Origin: Sessilibacter corallicola | Lineage (GTDB): Bacteria; Pseudomonadota; Gammaproteobacteria; Pseudomonadales; Cellvibrionaceae | Length of the DNA: 64,000 bases | NCBI RefSeq assembly: GCF_021290925.1 | Contig: NZ_JAJSLX010000004.1 | Coordinates: 310,001 to 374,000, forward strand | Direction of reading: 5' to 3' | Shown: positions 1-9,662 of the stretch, piece by piece | How positions within the stretch are numbered: position 1 is the first letter of the stretch | How the letters are laid out: the number at the start of each line of letters is the position of its first letter | Notes under the pieces: generated by a model | What the model saw: the letters and a program-made list of their open reading frames with translations, nothing else | What the model was told of the DNA's origin: nothing | The model's database searches: none | Made by a program: the position numbers and the translations under genes

Positions 1-352
1 GTAATTTGTCTTGTTTCGACATCAGGGCGTTTATCTTTGATCGGTCCAATAATGTTACCGTCAGTGGGCCGCCTGAGAGCGTAATATTTCTCAAGGCTAC
101 CGATTCTTCACAAGCGTAGATTTTATCGATGTCATAGATTGCGAGAGCCGAAAGCATTTTTTCAACTGAACTTTTTTTGATCAATTGAGCTTGCTGATTT
201 GGACTGAGATGAAATACGCCATCGTTGATAAACAAAATACTGATATTTTGACCATAGGCCGAGCAGGCGAGTAGTGCGTCGACGATCTCTTTTCCGGGCA
301 GTGGTCCGTAGGGCGTTTGCCGAATGACGAACAAAAGGTTTTTAGGCGTCAT
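1..352 (-). CDS. tusC: TusC/DsrF-family sulfur relay protein (partial, C-terminus outside window)
   Basis: The frame opens at an ATG at 352 and runs off the left edge, so about 117 residues are visible. The N-terminus reads MTPKNLLFVIRQTPYG, followed by GKEIVDALLACSAYGQ and a DGVFHL segment, which is the DsrE/F-like fold pattern of TusC. In E. coli TusBCD is a heterohexamer that passes persulfide sulfur from TusA to TusE and on to MnmA for 2-thiouridine synthesis in tRNA. Here it lies 57 bases downstream of tusD on the same strand, in the usual D-C order. mnmA itself is present at 38189-39322. The identity is fairly secure; the C-terminal part cannot be judged. Confidence 0.85.
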   Translation of the reverse strand, partial: MTPKNLLFVIRQTPYGPLPGKEIVDALLACSAYGQNISILFINDGVFHLSPNQQAQLIKKSSVEKMLSALAIYDIDKIYACEESVALRNITLSGGPLTVTLLDRSKINALMSKQDKL

Positions 353-409
353 GTGATTCACCGAATATTAGGGTGCTGGCTTCGTTCGAGCGGTCTGTTT
401 TCATTTCAT

Positions 410-796
410 CTAACCAAAGGTCACAAATCGATCGCTTTTAACCGCGGCATCTAGCAGTTGGCCCAAACCTACGATTTGAAATTTGTCGTTGAGATTTGCG
501 CAATGTTTATGATTTCGAGTCGCTTCGTCTGCATCCAGAATACCTCGGCGGATACCAGCGGCAATACATACGCACAATTCTACTTGATGATTATTCGCTA
601 GCTCTGCCCAAGCCTCGGGTAAATTCACCTCGTCACTCGGAGGTGTTGCCAGGCTGTTGCCGTTGTACACGCCGTCAAAGTAAAAGAATATCTTGTAAAT
701 CTCGTTGGAAGATTCGGTTACGGCTTGAGCGAAGCGGTAGGCGTTATAAGCTGCGGGAGAAGAAGGTGGAGCGTAGACCCCAAGAGACAATTTCAT
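410..796 (-). CDS. tusD: Sulfurtransferase TusD
   Basis: A 128-residue DsrE-family protein, the usual TusD length. It begins MKLSLGVYAPPSS and carries the family segment ELCVCIAAGIRRG. Cys77 aligns by eye with the persulfide-carrying cysteine (Cys78 in E. coli TusD); Cys75 is a second nearby cysteine. It accepts sulfur from TusA and passes it through TusE for tRNA wobble-uridine thiolation by MnmA. It is the first gene of a minus-strand tusDC unit that continues off the window, separated from upstream yccA by a terminator. Confidence 0.92.
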   Translation of the reverse strand: MKLSLGVYAPPSSPAAYNAYRFAQAVTESSNEIYKIFFYFDGVYNGNSLATPPSDEVNLPEAWAELANNHQVELCVCIAAGIRRGILDADEATRNHKHCANLNDKFQIVGLGQLLDAAVKSDRFVTFG

Positions 797-833
797 TGAG
801 TGATAAGCTTTCAGTGTGGTGGGTCTCTAAACG

Positions 834-861
834 AAAAATGCCCCATAACGAGGGGCATTTT
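834..861 (-). terminator. Rho-independent terminator after yccA
   Basis: A perfect 10-bp stem (AAAATGCCCC / GGGGCATTTT) with a 7-nt loop. Read on the minus strand it ends in a T run. It lies 22 bases past the yccA stop and before tusD. Confidence 0.85.
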
Positions 862-882
862 AACGATGTTCTGACGCTAGAA

Positions 883-1563
883 TTAGTCGTCGTTCATTGC
901 ACCTAAAAGGTGAAGCAATGCAGTGAACAAGTTGTAAATATTTAGGTATAGAGAAACGGTCGCCATGATGTAGTTGGTCTCACCGCCGTGAATAATGCGG
1001 CTTGTGTCATACAAGATGAAACCAGACATAAGCAATACAATCATGCCGCTAATAGCCAGGCTGAACATGGAAATATCAGCGCCGAACAAGCTGGCTACGA
1101 AAGCACCCAGTGAGCCGACAATGGCTACGATTAGGCCGATCATTAAGAAGCCACCCATAAAGCTGAAATCTTTACGAGTTGTTAGCACGTAGGCAGAAAG
1201 GCCAAAGAAAACAATGGCAGTACCGCCGAGTGCTTGGGTAATGATTGCACCACCGTTAGCGAGATTTAAGTACGCGTTAAGGGTTGGGCCAAGACCTAAG
1301 CCCAGAAGACCGGTAAACGCGAAGACAACCCAGATACCAGCGGCTGAATTAGCGGTTCTTGGAAGTACAAACCATACAAGTGCGATTGCTCCCAAAGAAG
1401 AAATAAGTCCAACGCCACGGCCTAGGCCTAGCGCCATTGAAATTCCCGCTGTAATTGCACTGAAAATAAGAGTCATGGCCAGTAGCGAATAGGTATTACG
1501 CAATACCTTGCTGACCTGTTCCGATTGTGCAACAGCGGATTGAGCTGCTGATATCTCTCGCAT
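883..1563 (-). CDS. yccA: Bax inhibitor-1/YccA family integral membrane protein
   Basis: A 226-residue multi-spanning membrane protein of the BI-1/YccA family. Seven hydrophobic segments alternate with short loops, and the C-terminal region has the characteristic LYDTSRIIHGG and SLYLNIYNLFTALLHLLG segments. E. coli YccA interacts with FtsH and modulates degradation of membrane proteins. The ATG at 1563 is chosen because GGAG sits 8 bases upstream; an in-frame TTG at 1587 would add 8 residues but has no ribosome-binding site. It lies next to tusD as in Pseudomonas. Confidence 0.92.
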   Translation of the reverse strand: MREISAAQSAVAQSEQVSKVLRNTYSLLAMTLIFSAITAGISMALGLGRGVGLISSLGAIALVWFVLPRTANSAAGIWVVFAFTGLLGLGLGPTLNAYLNLANGGAIITQALGGTAIVFFGLSAYVLTTRKDFSFMGGFLMIGLIVAIVGSLGAFVASLFGADISMFSLAISGMIVLLMSGFILYDTSRIIHGGETNYIMATVSLYLNIYNLFTALLHLLGAMNDD

Positions 1564-1603
1564 TAGGATTCTCCGGTTTAATTCCAAGTAGTATTGTTGG
1601 TTA

Positions 1604-1631
1604 ATAATACGGGCGGTCTGACTAAATTCAA
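1604..1631 (-). promoter_or_regulatory. Putative sigma70 promoter of yccA
   Basis: Minus-strand -35 TTGAAT (1626-1631) and -10 TATTAT (1604-1609) with a 16-bp spacer, about 40 bases upstream of the yccA start. Pattern match by eye only. Confidence 0.4.
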
Positions 1632-2169
1632 GAGTCTAGGACCGTTAAAGTACTTTTTATTATGGTTAATCAAGGATTTTTACCAAAATAATTCCAGATT
1701 GTCGATTATCTTTAAAAATCCATTTAATTCAAAAGGTTACTAAATTTGGTTAACCAATTTAATAATCAGAATTATGATGTTACTTGCCTCTTTTAGCAAA
1801 TCTTAGACCGCTCATTAAAGACACAATTGTTTTCGTGGTCTCAGTTGTTTGCCGGTTCAACTAATCCTAAATAATCAGTTAAGTTAACTAATTTATTAGC
1901 TACGGTAACCGATCTTACGATCTTTAATAGTCCTTTAGATTGTAGTAACACGCTTAAAGTTTAATTTTGAATCAAAGAAATCTTTTCAGCTTGCCGACCA
2001 AGTGTCAGGTTTATTCCTGTTGATGCAGGTTTCGCTGTGCTGATCTTAAATGAACGAGTGTATTTTTCAGAGGAGAAACAGAAAAGGACTTTAGGAAAAC
2101 TTAAGAGCTACAAGAATTGCTGATCAAAAGATAGAAACTTGAATGGATGAAGCTAGACAAGAAAATAAA
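1632..2169. other. AT-rich intergenic region, no gene recognised
   Basis: Between yccA and the tRNA gene. Stop codons are frequent in all frames and I see no coding region, strong hairpin or recognisable RNA. Confidence 0.6.
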
Positions 2170-2257
2170 TGGCGGTGGGGCAGGGATTCGAACCCTGGGA
2201 GCTATTACACTCAACGGTTTTCAAGACCGCCGCTTTCGACCACTCAGCCACCCCACC
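2170..2257 (-). tRNA. tRNA-Ser(UGA)
   Basis: A class II tRNA of 88 nt including an encoded CCA. The acceptor stem is GGTGGGG/CCCCACC, the T arm contains GGTTCGAATCC, and a long variable arm is present as expected for tRNA-Ser. The anticodon loop CTTGAAA gives anticodon TGA, reading UCA and related serine codons. Confidence 0.95.
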
Positions 2258-2491
2258 GGATGAGCGTGATTATACATAGGAGAGTTTCCAGCGCAATACC
2301 GTAAGCCCTTATTTTTTAAAGAAATTGTAATCTTGTAAATTATTTAATCAGCTTGATCTTTTCGCAGCAGGATTGAGCGAAATGTAGTCGTCAAAATTTG
2401 TGCGATTTTGTAGGTGATTGAAAAAGAAAGAGTTTTGTAAGGTTGGTTACAGACGGTTATTGGAATGGAGAGGAGAGAAGTATGAGGATTC

Positions 2492-2529
2492 AAAAAAGCC
2501 CCAAGGGTGTGTTTTACCCTCGGGGCTTT
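2492..2529 (-). terminator. Rho-independent terminator after rne
   Basis: A long stem (AAAGCCCCGAGGGT with ACCCTTGGGGCTTT on the minus strand) with a 7-8 nt loop, followed by a T run on the minus strand. It lies 25 bases past the rne stop. Confidence 0.9.
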
Positions 2530-2553
2530 AATTGGGAATCAAGTTTTAGAGGC

Positions 2554-5331
2554 TTACGCTTCTATTCTTTGATTTCTAGGGTCATTCGCTGGTCGCTTCA
2601 GTGCCCGAGGGTTGCTGGCGATGTTTGCCGGCTGAGCGGTATCCAATGGTGCCGACAGTTGAACCTCATGAGAGCGAGATTCTATAGAGATAGATCCAAC
2701 CGGTTTTGGATTTACTCTAGGGTCATTGGTAGCTCTTGAGTAGGTGGTTACTTCTTCAGTTGCTGCATTCGTTTCTTCGTCAGTAGAAACAACAGCGTCT
2801 TTGGCTTCTTCATTGGCATCAGTATCAGCGGCTTGCGAAGTTTCCGGTGAGTTATTTTCAGCCACTGCCTGAGGTTCTGATTCAACCGGAGCGTCAACTG
2901 ACTTAGGCTCTTCTGTTGCTACTGACTCCTCAGCCGGCGTCTCTACCGCTTTGGTTGCAGCTTCATTCGTTTCAACTTCAGTCTGAGAAACCTCTGTCTC
3001 AACTTTCTGATCATTAGCGGGTTGCGTGACTTCTGGTTGGCTTGCAGCCACAGGTGGTTTCTCGGAGGTCTCGCTTGCAGCTGGTGATTCTGGCGCTTTC
3101 GGCGCAGCTTGTTCGCTTGTTCGCGTTTCAGCTTTTGCTTCTACTGCTTGCTGTTTGTTTTCTGTGCTATGAGAAGCAAACTCGGTTTGTTGCTTTTCAA
3201 TGGCATTGGCCACTTGATTATCAAGATTGCTGTCGCCAGCTACTTGTGATTCTGTCTCAACAGCCTTAGGAGCGTTGCTATCGTTGTTGACTAAGTCTTC
3301 ACGACGACCTCTTCTGCGAGGTTGAGGCCGAGGCTTTTTGTTAGTAGGGCGCTTATTTGGACGATTATCCGACTTGTTTTGATTGTCGTTAGCATCAGAT
3401 GTTTGTTTATCTGTGCGGTTATCGTTACGTTGTTGACGACCTGATCTGGACTGATTGTTGTCCTCATGGCGCGCCGACTTCTTATTGTTAGGGCGACGTG
3501 AATTACCGCCATCGCGCTGATTGTCGGAACCGTTGTTTCTGTTTTCATCTCTAGAGCGAGGCTTTCTCTTAGAGCGAGAATACTCGTTGCGCTTTCCGCC
3601 TTTGCTGTCTTTAGATCGCTTGTGCTTGGATGGCTTTTCTTCTTCCGGAGTTAACCATTGCTTCAGCGCTTTTAAGATCTTGCTGATAAGGCTTGGGCCT
3701 TTTGGCGGTGGCGGTGCTGGCTGTGTCGCAGGTACGCGTTCAACGGCGGGCTTTTGTGGTTCTGATGCAGCTTCTTTAACCGCAGATTTTTGCTCTGTGG
3801 AAGATTCTTCAGGCTGTGCGACGGTAATTTTGTAGCTGGTTTCTAACGTGCCTTCGTCGTTCTCACGCAGGCGTTGAACCTCAAAATGAGGGGTTGAAAG
3901 CTCTTCGTTAGGAACGATAACGACACGGGTGTTGTGACGCTTTTCTATGTCTGAAATAGATGTACGCTTTTCGTTCAGCAAGTAAGTGCCGACTGTAACC
4001 GGTGTGATTGCGCGAATCTCTGCACTGTGGTCTTTCTGAGCTTCTTCTTCAATTAAGCGTAAAATGGACAGCGCCATTGGTTTGGTGCTCAGGATGGTGC
4101 CTTGGCCGCTACATCTTGGGCATACCTTGGACGTTGTTTCGCCGAGCGACGGACGCAGTCTCTGACGAGACATTTCTAACAGGCCAAATCTGGAGATGCG
4201 AGAGGTTTGGACTCTTGCTCGGTCCATAGAAAGCGCATCGCGAAGCTTATTTTCCACTTCCCGCTGGTTTTTGTTGGATTGCATATCGATAAAGTCGATA
4301 ACTTGCAGTCCACCAATGTCTCTCAGTCGCAACTGACGAGCGATCTCATCCGCCGCTTCTAAGTTGGTTTGGAGTGCGGTTTCTTCAATGTCGCCACCTT
4401 TGGTCGCTCGCGCGGAGTTGATATCGATGGACACCAACGCTTCGGTTACGTCGATAACAATAGAGCCACCGGAGGGTAGTTTAACTTCGCGTTGGAAAGC
4501 AGTTTGAATTTGGCTTTCGATTTGGAAGCGACTGAATAATGCGGTTTTATCGGTATAGAGTTTAACCTTATTCCGATAATTGGGCATTATGTGATCGATG
4601 AAGTTACAGGCTTGATCGTAAGCGTCTTGGTTATCAATGATAACTTCTTTGATGTCATGACGAAGGTAGTCGCGAATTGCTCGGATAACAACGTTACTTT
4701 CTTGAAATAAGAAGCGGGGAGACGGCTGTTCGTTAAATTCGTCTTTGATTGAATGCCACAATCGGGTTAAGCGATCGAGATCCCATTGAAGTTCTTCTGA
4801 GCTTCGGCCAACACCTGCGGTGCGAACGATAATGCCCATGCCTTGAGGAACAGTGGTGCCGCTGAGAGCTTCTTTTAGTTCGGAACGATCATCGCCATCA
4901 ATACGGCGAGAGATACCACCAGCGCGCGGATTGTTTGGCATAAGTACCAAGTATCGACCAGCCAAGCTAACGAAGGTGGTTAGGGCGGCGCCTTTATTAC
5001 CACGCTCTTCTTTGTCGACTTGGACAATAACTTCCATGCCTTCTTTGACGACATCTTTGATGCGCAAGCGGCCTTCAATTTCTTTGGGTTGCTTAAGGAA
5101 GTATTCGCGAGAAATTTCTTTTAAGGGAAGGAAACCGTGTCTTTCAGAACCGTAGTCAACAAAAGCAGCTTCTAGACTCGGCTCAATGCGAGTAATTTTG
5201 CCTTTATAGATGTTGGCCTTTTTTTGTTCTCTGGTACGGTTTTCAATATCGAGGTCATACAGCCATTGGCCATCGACCAGCGCAACACGCAGCTCTTCCG
5301 GCTGGGTTGCATTAATTAACATTCTTTTCAT
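2554..5331 (-). CDS. rne: Ribonuclease E
   Basis: A 925-residue essential endoribonuclease and degradosome scaffold. The catalytic half is canonical: N-terminus [10 protein letters not shown], an S1 RNA-binding domain at about 35-120, metal-binding aspartates D303 (VSIDINSA) and D346 (QVIDFIDM) at the same numbers as in E. coli, and the zinc link CPRCSGQG (C404, C407). After about residue 520 the sequence is disordered: a long R/K/N/D-rich stretch (about 570-690), then an E/A/T/Q-rich acidic stretch. Two NDPR tetrapeptides near the C-terminus (ATNDPRVNP and PANDPRNQR) resemble short linear motifs I recall from Pseudomonas RNase E scaffolds. Transcribed alone, between a terminator and a long leader. 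Confidence 0.98.
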   Translation of the reverse strand: MKRMLINATQPEELRVALVDGQWLYDLDIENRTREQKKANIYKGKITRIEPSLEAAFVDYGSERHGFLPLKEISREYFLKQPKEIEGRLRIKDVVKEGMEVIVQVDKEERGNKGAALTTFVSLAGRYLVLMPNNPRAGGISRRIDGDDRSELKEALSGTTVPQGMGIIVRTAGVGRSSEELQWDLDRLTRLWHSIKDEFNEQPSPRFLFQESNVVIRAIRDYLRHDIKEVIIDNQDAYDQACNFIDHIMPNYRNKVKLYTDKTALFSRFQIESQIQTAFQREVKLPSGGSIVIDVTEALVSIDINSARATKGGDIEETALQTNLEAADEIARQLRLRDIGGLQVIDFIDMQSNKNQREVENKLRDALSMDRARVQTSRISRFGLLEMSRQRLRPSLGETTSKVCPRCSGQGTILSTKPMALSILRLIEEEAQKDHSAEIRAITPVTVGTYLLNEKRTSISDIEKRHNTRVVIVPNEELSTPHFEVQRLRENDEGTLETSYKITVAQPEESSTEQKSAVKEAASEPQKPAVERVPATQPAPPPPKGPSLISKILKALKQWLTPEEEKPSKHKRSKDSKGGKRNEYSRSKRKPRSRDENRNNGSDNQRDGGNSRRPNNKKSARHEDNNQSRSGRQQRNDNRTDKQTSDANDNQNKSDNRPNKRPTNKKPRPQPRRRGRREDLVNNDSNAPKAVETESQVAGDSNLDNQVANAIEKQQTEFASHSTENKQQAVEAKAETRTSEQAAPKAPESPAASETSEKPPVAASQPEVTQPANDQKVETEVSQTEVETNEAATKAVETPAEESVATEEPKSVDAPVESEPQAVAENNSPETSQAADTDANEEAKDAVVSTDEETNAATEEVTTYSRATNDPRVNPKPVGSISIESRSHEVQLSAPLDTAQPANIASNPRALKRPANDPRNQRIEA

Positions 5332-5336
5332 GTAAT

Positions 5337-5360
5337 ACCTAGCTAATCAGGAGGCTAGGC
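5337..5360 (-). promoter_or_regulatory. Hairpin covering the rne ribosome-binding site
   Basis: On the minus strand CCTAGC pairs with GCTAGG six bases before the rne ATG. The only Shine-Dalgarno-like sequence (AGGT) lies in the 3' arm, so the structure could mask it. E. coli rne is autoregulated through leader hairpins; a matching role here is inference. Confidence 0.4.
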
Positions 5361-6775
5361 GCGATCTAACATGGGGTTTTAGTGCTAAAAAAGTGCAAAT
5401 ATTGGGGGTGTAAGAGTTTAAAACGTTACTAATTTTTTATGGTTAGACTGATTTTGAAATTTATACCAATGCTATTTAAATAGTCGATAAACCGTTGTGT
5501 ATTCGCTTAAAAGCGTTTGTTTATCGGGCAAGTAACTCAGTTTGTGATGTTATTGTTGAATACTTTCTTTTATTTAATAGTTTTTAGCGTTTTTCTGATC
5601 ATTTTTTGTTGGGCAATGTTTGTTTTGCCGGCAAACAATAGTTTGTTATGAGCTCGTATCAGTTAATTAATGGTCAGTTTTGAAAAGCTAGATTCCAGTA
5701 TTTTATCTAGCCAAATACGAATTCAGGTTTACTGACGGTTAATTGTATTAATTATTTCACGATTGCTTTCTGTGCTATCAAGGCATCTGTTGTATGAATC
5801 ACATCAATGAGTGTGATTTCTTAAAGCAAATTGCTCAGTCTATTGTTAAGCACTTATTTTGTTTGAACTTTGTACAGAATAAGTGGTAATTAATGATCAT
5901 TGTTAGATTATTGATGTCATTCATCGGCATTTAAAAAGTTTGCCGCTATCTATCTTCACAGAGTTATTTCGCTGATTATTTGTCAGGAAATTATCGTTGT
6001 GCTCGTTGTATTTAATTACTATCTAATAAATGACTTAGCACCAATAAATCTTTCAACGCTTTCGGAAACTATTAGCCTCAGTTATGTTAAAATTCAGGCT
6101 AAAGATCCAAACATAATCACATAATTTTTAAGTAGGTTACTTGCATACAATGCTAACCAGTGTAAATTTTGGCTGTAAAGCTCTTACAAACCCCCAATTT
6201 TAGATATTTCCTAGCAATTTGTTCTATCACGCCGCCAGTGTGCCCGCGTTGCTTAATAAGTTGATGTAAGCAAAATGAGCTGTTAACAGTTAATCGTCAG
6301 CTTGGTAGCTCACGAAATCTAAAAATCTTATAAAACTAGTAACTTCGTTAGCGTATTAGCTTTTGGCTAAATATCATTGGCTAACGGAGGAAGTAGGTGG
6401 TTTCACCACACTAGATACTAGTTAATCGGTAATTAATGTCAGGGCAAACCCTCAAGTTAATCAACCTACAGTTAATTGTAGTATGAAGATTCAATTTTAG
6501 GATTTGACTTATAGCTTATTTATACTTTTTCCTGCTAAAAGTATGCCCTAAAGGTCAATTTATCAGTGAAAATTAAAATAATCAACTAAAGCGGTCAAAT
6601 TAACTGGAACCTTTGTTCATGTATTGGCCGCAAAATTTTCGACTTTGGCGATTTGCGGTCTTCACATACCATGACCAATATAAGTGATAGATGAACTTTA
6701 GATTTTAGATTCGTAAATTGTTTACGAGATTCGAGTTGAGACGATAAAGGTTGGATTTAACCTAGCTAAAAAGAT
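5361..6775. other. Long AT-rich divergent intergenic region between rne and rluC
   Basis: About 1.4 kb with no credible coding frame. It should contain the rne promoter and leader (minus) and the rluC promoter (plus). Visible structure is limited to a perfect 12-bp palindrome (TTTGCCGGCAAA, near 5625-5636) and a short hairpin GTGGT/ACCAC near 6395-6409. No recognised ncRNA. Confidence 0.6.
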
Positions 6776-7789
6776 ATGAATTTAAACCCCGGACCTATAA
6801 AAAATACTCTCCAAGTCAATTGGTGTGAAATATCAGAAGCTCACGAAGGCCAAAGAGTTGATAACTTTCTAATAAACCAATTAAAAGGTGTTCCTAAATC
6901 CAGAATTTATCGAATTCTTCGCAAGGGCGAGGTGCGCGTTAATAAATCGCGAGTTAAGCCGGAATACAAATTGTGCATTGGTGATGTGGTAAGAATCCCT
7001 CCGATTCGAACAGCAGAGCGAAAACCTACGCAGACGGTCAGTCAGTCTCTCCATAATTATTTGTCGAACGCGGTGTTGTATGAAGATAAGGGTTTGATGG
7101 TTTTAAATAAACCAGCTGGCCTTGCCGTTCATGGCGGAGACGGCGTGAACTTAGGCCTGATTGAAGCTCTACGCCAAGTTCGAACGGATTGCCCGTTCCT
7201 GGAATTGGTGCATAGGCTCGACAAAGATACTTCTGGTTGTCTTATGGTGGCAAAAAAACGCCCAGTGCTCAGGTTTTTGCAGTCTAAGCTAAAAGAGCGC
7301 GATACATTCTCCAAACATTACATGGCTTTGACCGTTGGCGCTTGGAAATCGAGTGTGTCCCAAGTTGATGCGCCGTTGGCTAAAACTGACTCTGCTGGCG
7401 GTGGGCAAATTGTCAGAGTGATTGATTCGGGAAAACCATCACTGACTCGCATCGGTGTGTTGGAGCGTTTTAAAGTTAATGGACTTGGCCAATTTACCCT
7501 TATCGAAGCGCAGCCGGTTACCGGGCGAACCCATCAAATTCGCGTGCATGCTCAATATCTTAACCACCCATTGGTTGGCGATGATAAATACGGTGTTGAC
7601 CAAGTTAATAAAGATTTGAAAGAGTTTGGTCTCAAGAGAATGTTTTTACACGCATTTAAGATAACGCTGCCTGTTTATAGGGCTGCTGATTCTGAGGTTC
7701 AACAGGACAAATGCGAAACCATTACCGTTGAGGCTCCTTTGGCTGATGATCTGTCGACGGTGTTGAGTCGCTTAGATTCGGTTAATTGA
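6776..7789 (+). CDS. rluC: 23S rRNA pseudouridine(955/2504/2580) synthase RluC
   Basis: A 337-residue RluA-family synthase with an N-terminal S4 RNA-binding domain (about 26-80, GQRVDNFLINQLKGVPKSRIYRILRKGEVRVNKSRVK region). The catalytic domain has the motif HRLDKDTSG, with D149 as the expected nucleophile. The further family segments GRTHQIRVHAQYLNHPLVGDDKYG are intact. It isomerises three uridines of 23S rRNA. Divergent from rne, the conserved arrangement in gammaproteobacteria. The ribosome-binding site before the ATG is weak. Confidence 0.94.
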   Translation: MNLNPGPIKNTLQVNWCEISEAHEGQRVDNFLINQLKGVPKSRIYRILRKGEVRVNKSRVKPEYKLCIGDVVRIPPIRTAERKPTQTVSQSLHNYLSNAVLYEDKGLMVLNKPAGLAVHGGDGVNLGLIEALRQVRTDCPFLELVHRLDKDTSGCLMVAKKRPVLRFLQSKLKERDTFSKHYMALTVGAWKSSVSQVDAPLAKTDSAGGGQIVRVIDSGKPSLTRIGVLERFKVNGLGQFTLIEAQPVTGRTHQIRVHAQYLNHPLVGDDKYGVDQVNKDLKEFGLKRMFLHAFKITLPVYRAADSEVQQDKCETITVEAPLADDLSTVLSRLDSVN

Positions 7790-7828
7790 CCCTGAAAATA
7801 CTCAATATTGTAAGAGGCAAGTAAGAAA

Positions 7829-8461
7829 GTGCTGTATATATTCGATTGGGATGGAACCGTCAGTAATTCGCTCAATAAGATTGTTTTATGTGTTCAAAAA
7901 GCCGCTGATTCATTGGGTGTAGAAGCCAGAACCGTCGATGAAATCAAATCAATCATTGGCTTGTCGCTTCCGAAGGCCATCGATACGTTGTACCCCTCAC
8001 TGGCAAGCATTGAGCAAGAATCCCTAGCTCAGCTGTATTCTAAGGCATTTGTTCACGACAGTACCCCAACGCCACTTTATTCTGGGGTTGAAAGAACCTT
8101 GTCAGAATTGAAAGAGCGTGGCCATACCTTGGCGGTGGCCACCGGTAAAACCCGTAAAGGATTAAATCGGGTGTTTACTGAATCTCAAGTTTCGCAACAC
8201 TTTTCGTCCAGCCGATGCGCGGATGAAACGGCTTCAAAGCCCAATCCGTTGATGCTGTTTGAATTAATGGAAGAGTTGGGCTTTCGAGCAGAAGAATCGG
8301 TCATGATTGGTGATACCACATTCGATCTGGAAATGGCAAAAAACGCGGGTATGAAGCGTATCGGGGTTAATTTTGGTTCTCATTCTGAATCTGAGCTGTC
8401 GCGGTTTCAGCCTGAGCTTATTTTGGAGTCATTTGATGGTTTGCTCGATTGGGAGTTTTAA
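7829..8461 (+). CDS. HAD-superfamily hydrolase, phosphoglycolate phosphatase-like
   Basis: A 210-residue HAD-IA hydrolase. Motif I is FDWDGT (D6 and D8), motif II lies in AVATGKT, motif III is the lysine of SKPNP, and motif IV is MIGDTTFDLEMAKNAG. An alpha-helical cap lies between motifs I and II. Such proteins hydrolyse small phosphate esters such as 2-phosphoglycolate or nucleotides; the true substrate cannot be read from the sequence. The GTG start at 7829 is preceded by an AGAGG-type ribosome-binding site. It follows rluC by 39 bases, as in Pseudomonas, and is probably co-transcribed. Confidence 0.88.
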   Translation: MLYIFDWDGTVSNSLNKIVLCVQKAADSLGVEARTVDEIKSIIGLSLPKAIDTLYPSLASIEQESLAQLYSKAFVHDSTPTPLYSGVERTLSELKERGHTLAVATGKTRKGLNRVFTESQVSQHFSSSRCADETASKPNPLMLFELMEELGFRAEESVMIGDTTFDLEMAKNAGMKRIGVNFGSHSESELSRFQPELILESFDGLLDWEF

Positions 8462-8614
8462 TGATGGCTTATTGCAAGACTCTTAAAGCAACCTTTTGAG
8501 CGCTTATATTGTCTTATTGCAAAATTGATCATCGTAAGGCTATGAAAACTTGGCCAAAATTCCCAGTTCGTGATCACAATCTAGTCGAAAATCATCAACT
8601 ATTTAGGAGCAGTC

Positions 8615-9583
8615 GTGGCAGAGCACCCGTCCAATAATCTCGGCTCAAAAGAGTGGCAAGTAATCGAAAAAATGATAATGGAGACCCACAAGGAGCAAAA
8701 AAGGGCTCGGCGGTGGGGTATCTTTTTTAAAGTTCTCATTTTTGTTTATATTTTCGCAGTTCTGATTCTTTTACGGGCTGGTGGCCAATTTAACGGCGCG
8801 ATGGATTCTCAAAAAGAACACGTTGGTTTGGTGGATATAAAAGGTGTTATAGCCTCAGATTCGGATGCCAACGCTAACGCCATTGTTACTGGGTTACGTA
8901 AGGCTTTTGAAGCGAAAAATTCAAAAGCAGTTATTCTCGCCATTAATAGCCCCGGCGGTAGCCCAGTTCAATCGGGTTATGTCAATGACGAGATCTATCG
9001 TTTGAAAGAGAAATACCCCGACAAAAAAGTGTATGCCGTGATTTCCGATCTTGGTGCTTCGGGTGCTTACTACATTGCTGCTGCCGCCGATGAAATCTAT
9101 GCAGATAAAGCCAGTTTGGTCGGCTCCATTGGGGTTGTGGCCTCTGGTTTTGGATTTGTCGACTTGTTAGACAAGCTCGGCGTTGAGCGACGTCAATACA
9201 CTTCAGGTGATCACAAAGCATTTTTGGATCCGTTTTCACCTCAAAACCCTGACGAAGTTGATTTCTGGGAAGGTGTTCTTACGGATACCCATGAGCAATT
9301 TATCGATGTTGTGAAAAAGGGCAGACAAGATCGATTGGATATCGAAAATCCGGATCTCTTTACCGGTCTTATTTGGAACGGTGAACAGGCGTTGGAACTT
9401 GGTTTAGTCGATGGCTTGGGAAGTGCTGGCAAGGTTGCGCGCGATGTGATCGGAATTGAAGAAATTGTCGATTACGGTGTTAGACCTGATCCGTTCACTC
9501 AAATCATTGAGCAATTTGGTGTTTCGGTTGGCAAGGGAATCTCAACGATGCTGACCACTGAGGCAGATTTGTCACTCAGATAA
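8615..9583 (+). CDS. S49-family (SppA-like) membrane serine peptidase
   Basis: A 322-residue protein with one N-terminal transmembrane helix (about 36-55) and a ClpP-fold S49 domain. The catalytic dyad should be S149 in GASGAYY and K201 in SGDHKAF, with the family segments NSPGGSPVQS and SLVGSIGVV intact. It is half the length of E. coli SppA, i.e. the single-domain signal-peptide-peptidase form. It would cleave membrane-bound peptides on the periplasmic face. The GTG start at 8615 has AGGAG upstream (TTTAGGAGCAGTC). Followed by a bidirectional terminator. Confidence 0.9.
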   Translation: MAEHPSNNLGSKEWQVIEKMIMETHKEQKRARRWGIFFKVLIFVYIFAVLILLRAGGQFNGAMDSQKEHVGLVDIKGVIASDSDANANAIVTGLRKAFEAKNSKAVILAINSPGGSPVQSGYVNDEIYRLKEKYPDKKVYAVISDLGASGAYYIAAAADEIYADKASLVGSIGVVASGFGFVDLLDKLGVERRQYTSGDHKAFLDPFSPQNPDEVDFWEGVLTDTHEQFIDVVKKGRQDRLDIENPDLFTGLIWNGEQALELGLVDGLGSAGKVARDVIGIEEIVDYGVRPDPFTQIIEQFGVSVGKGISTMLTTEADLSLR

Positions 9584-9610
9584 TCCAGTAGTCTGTGTTC
9601 TCAATACCCT

Positions 9611-9636
9611 AAAAAGCCAGCAATAGCTGGCTTTTT
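9611..9636. terminator. Bidirectional terminator between the S49 peptidase and yceF
   Basis: A perfect 10-bp stem, AAAAGCCAGC / GCTGGCTTTT, with a 4-nt loop. A runs on one side and T runs on the other make it usable from both convergent genes. Confidence 0.9.
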
Positions 9637-9662
9637 CTATGTCGGTTTATAGAGCAATGGCG

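Noticed and set aside
3291-3548. Long open frames in other phases of the rne C-terminal half.
   Set aside because: Produced by the low-complexity K/R/N/E-rich coding of RNase E; no start signals.
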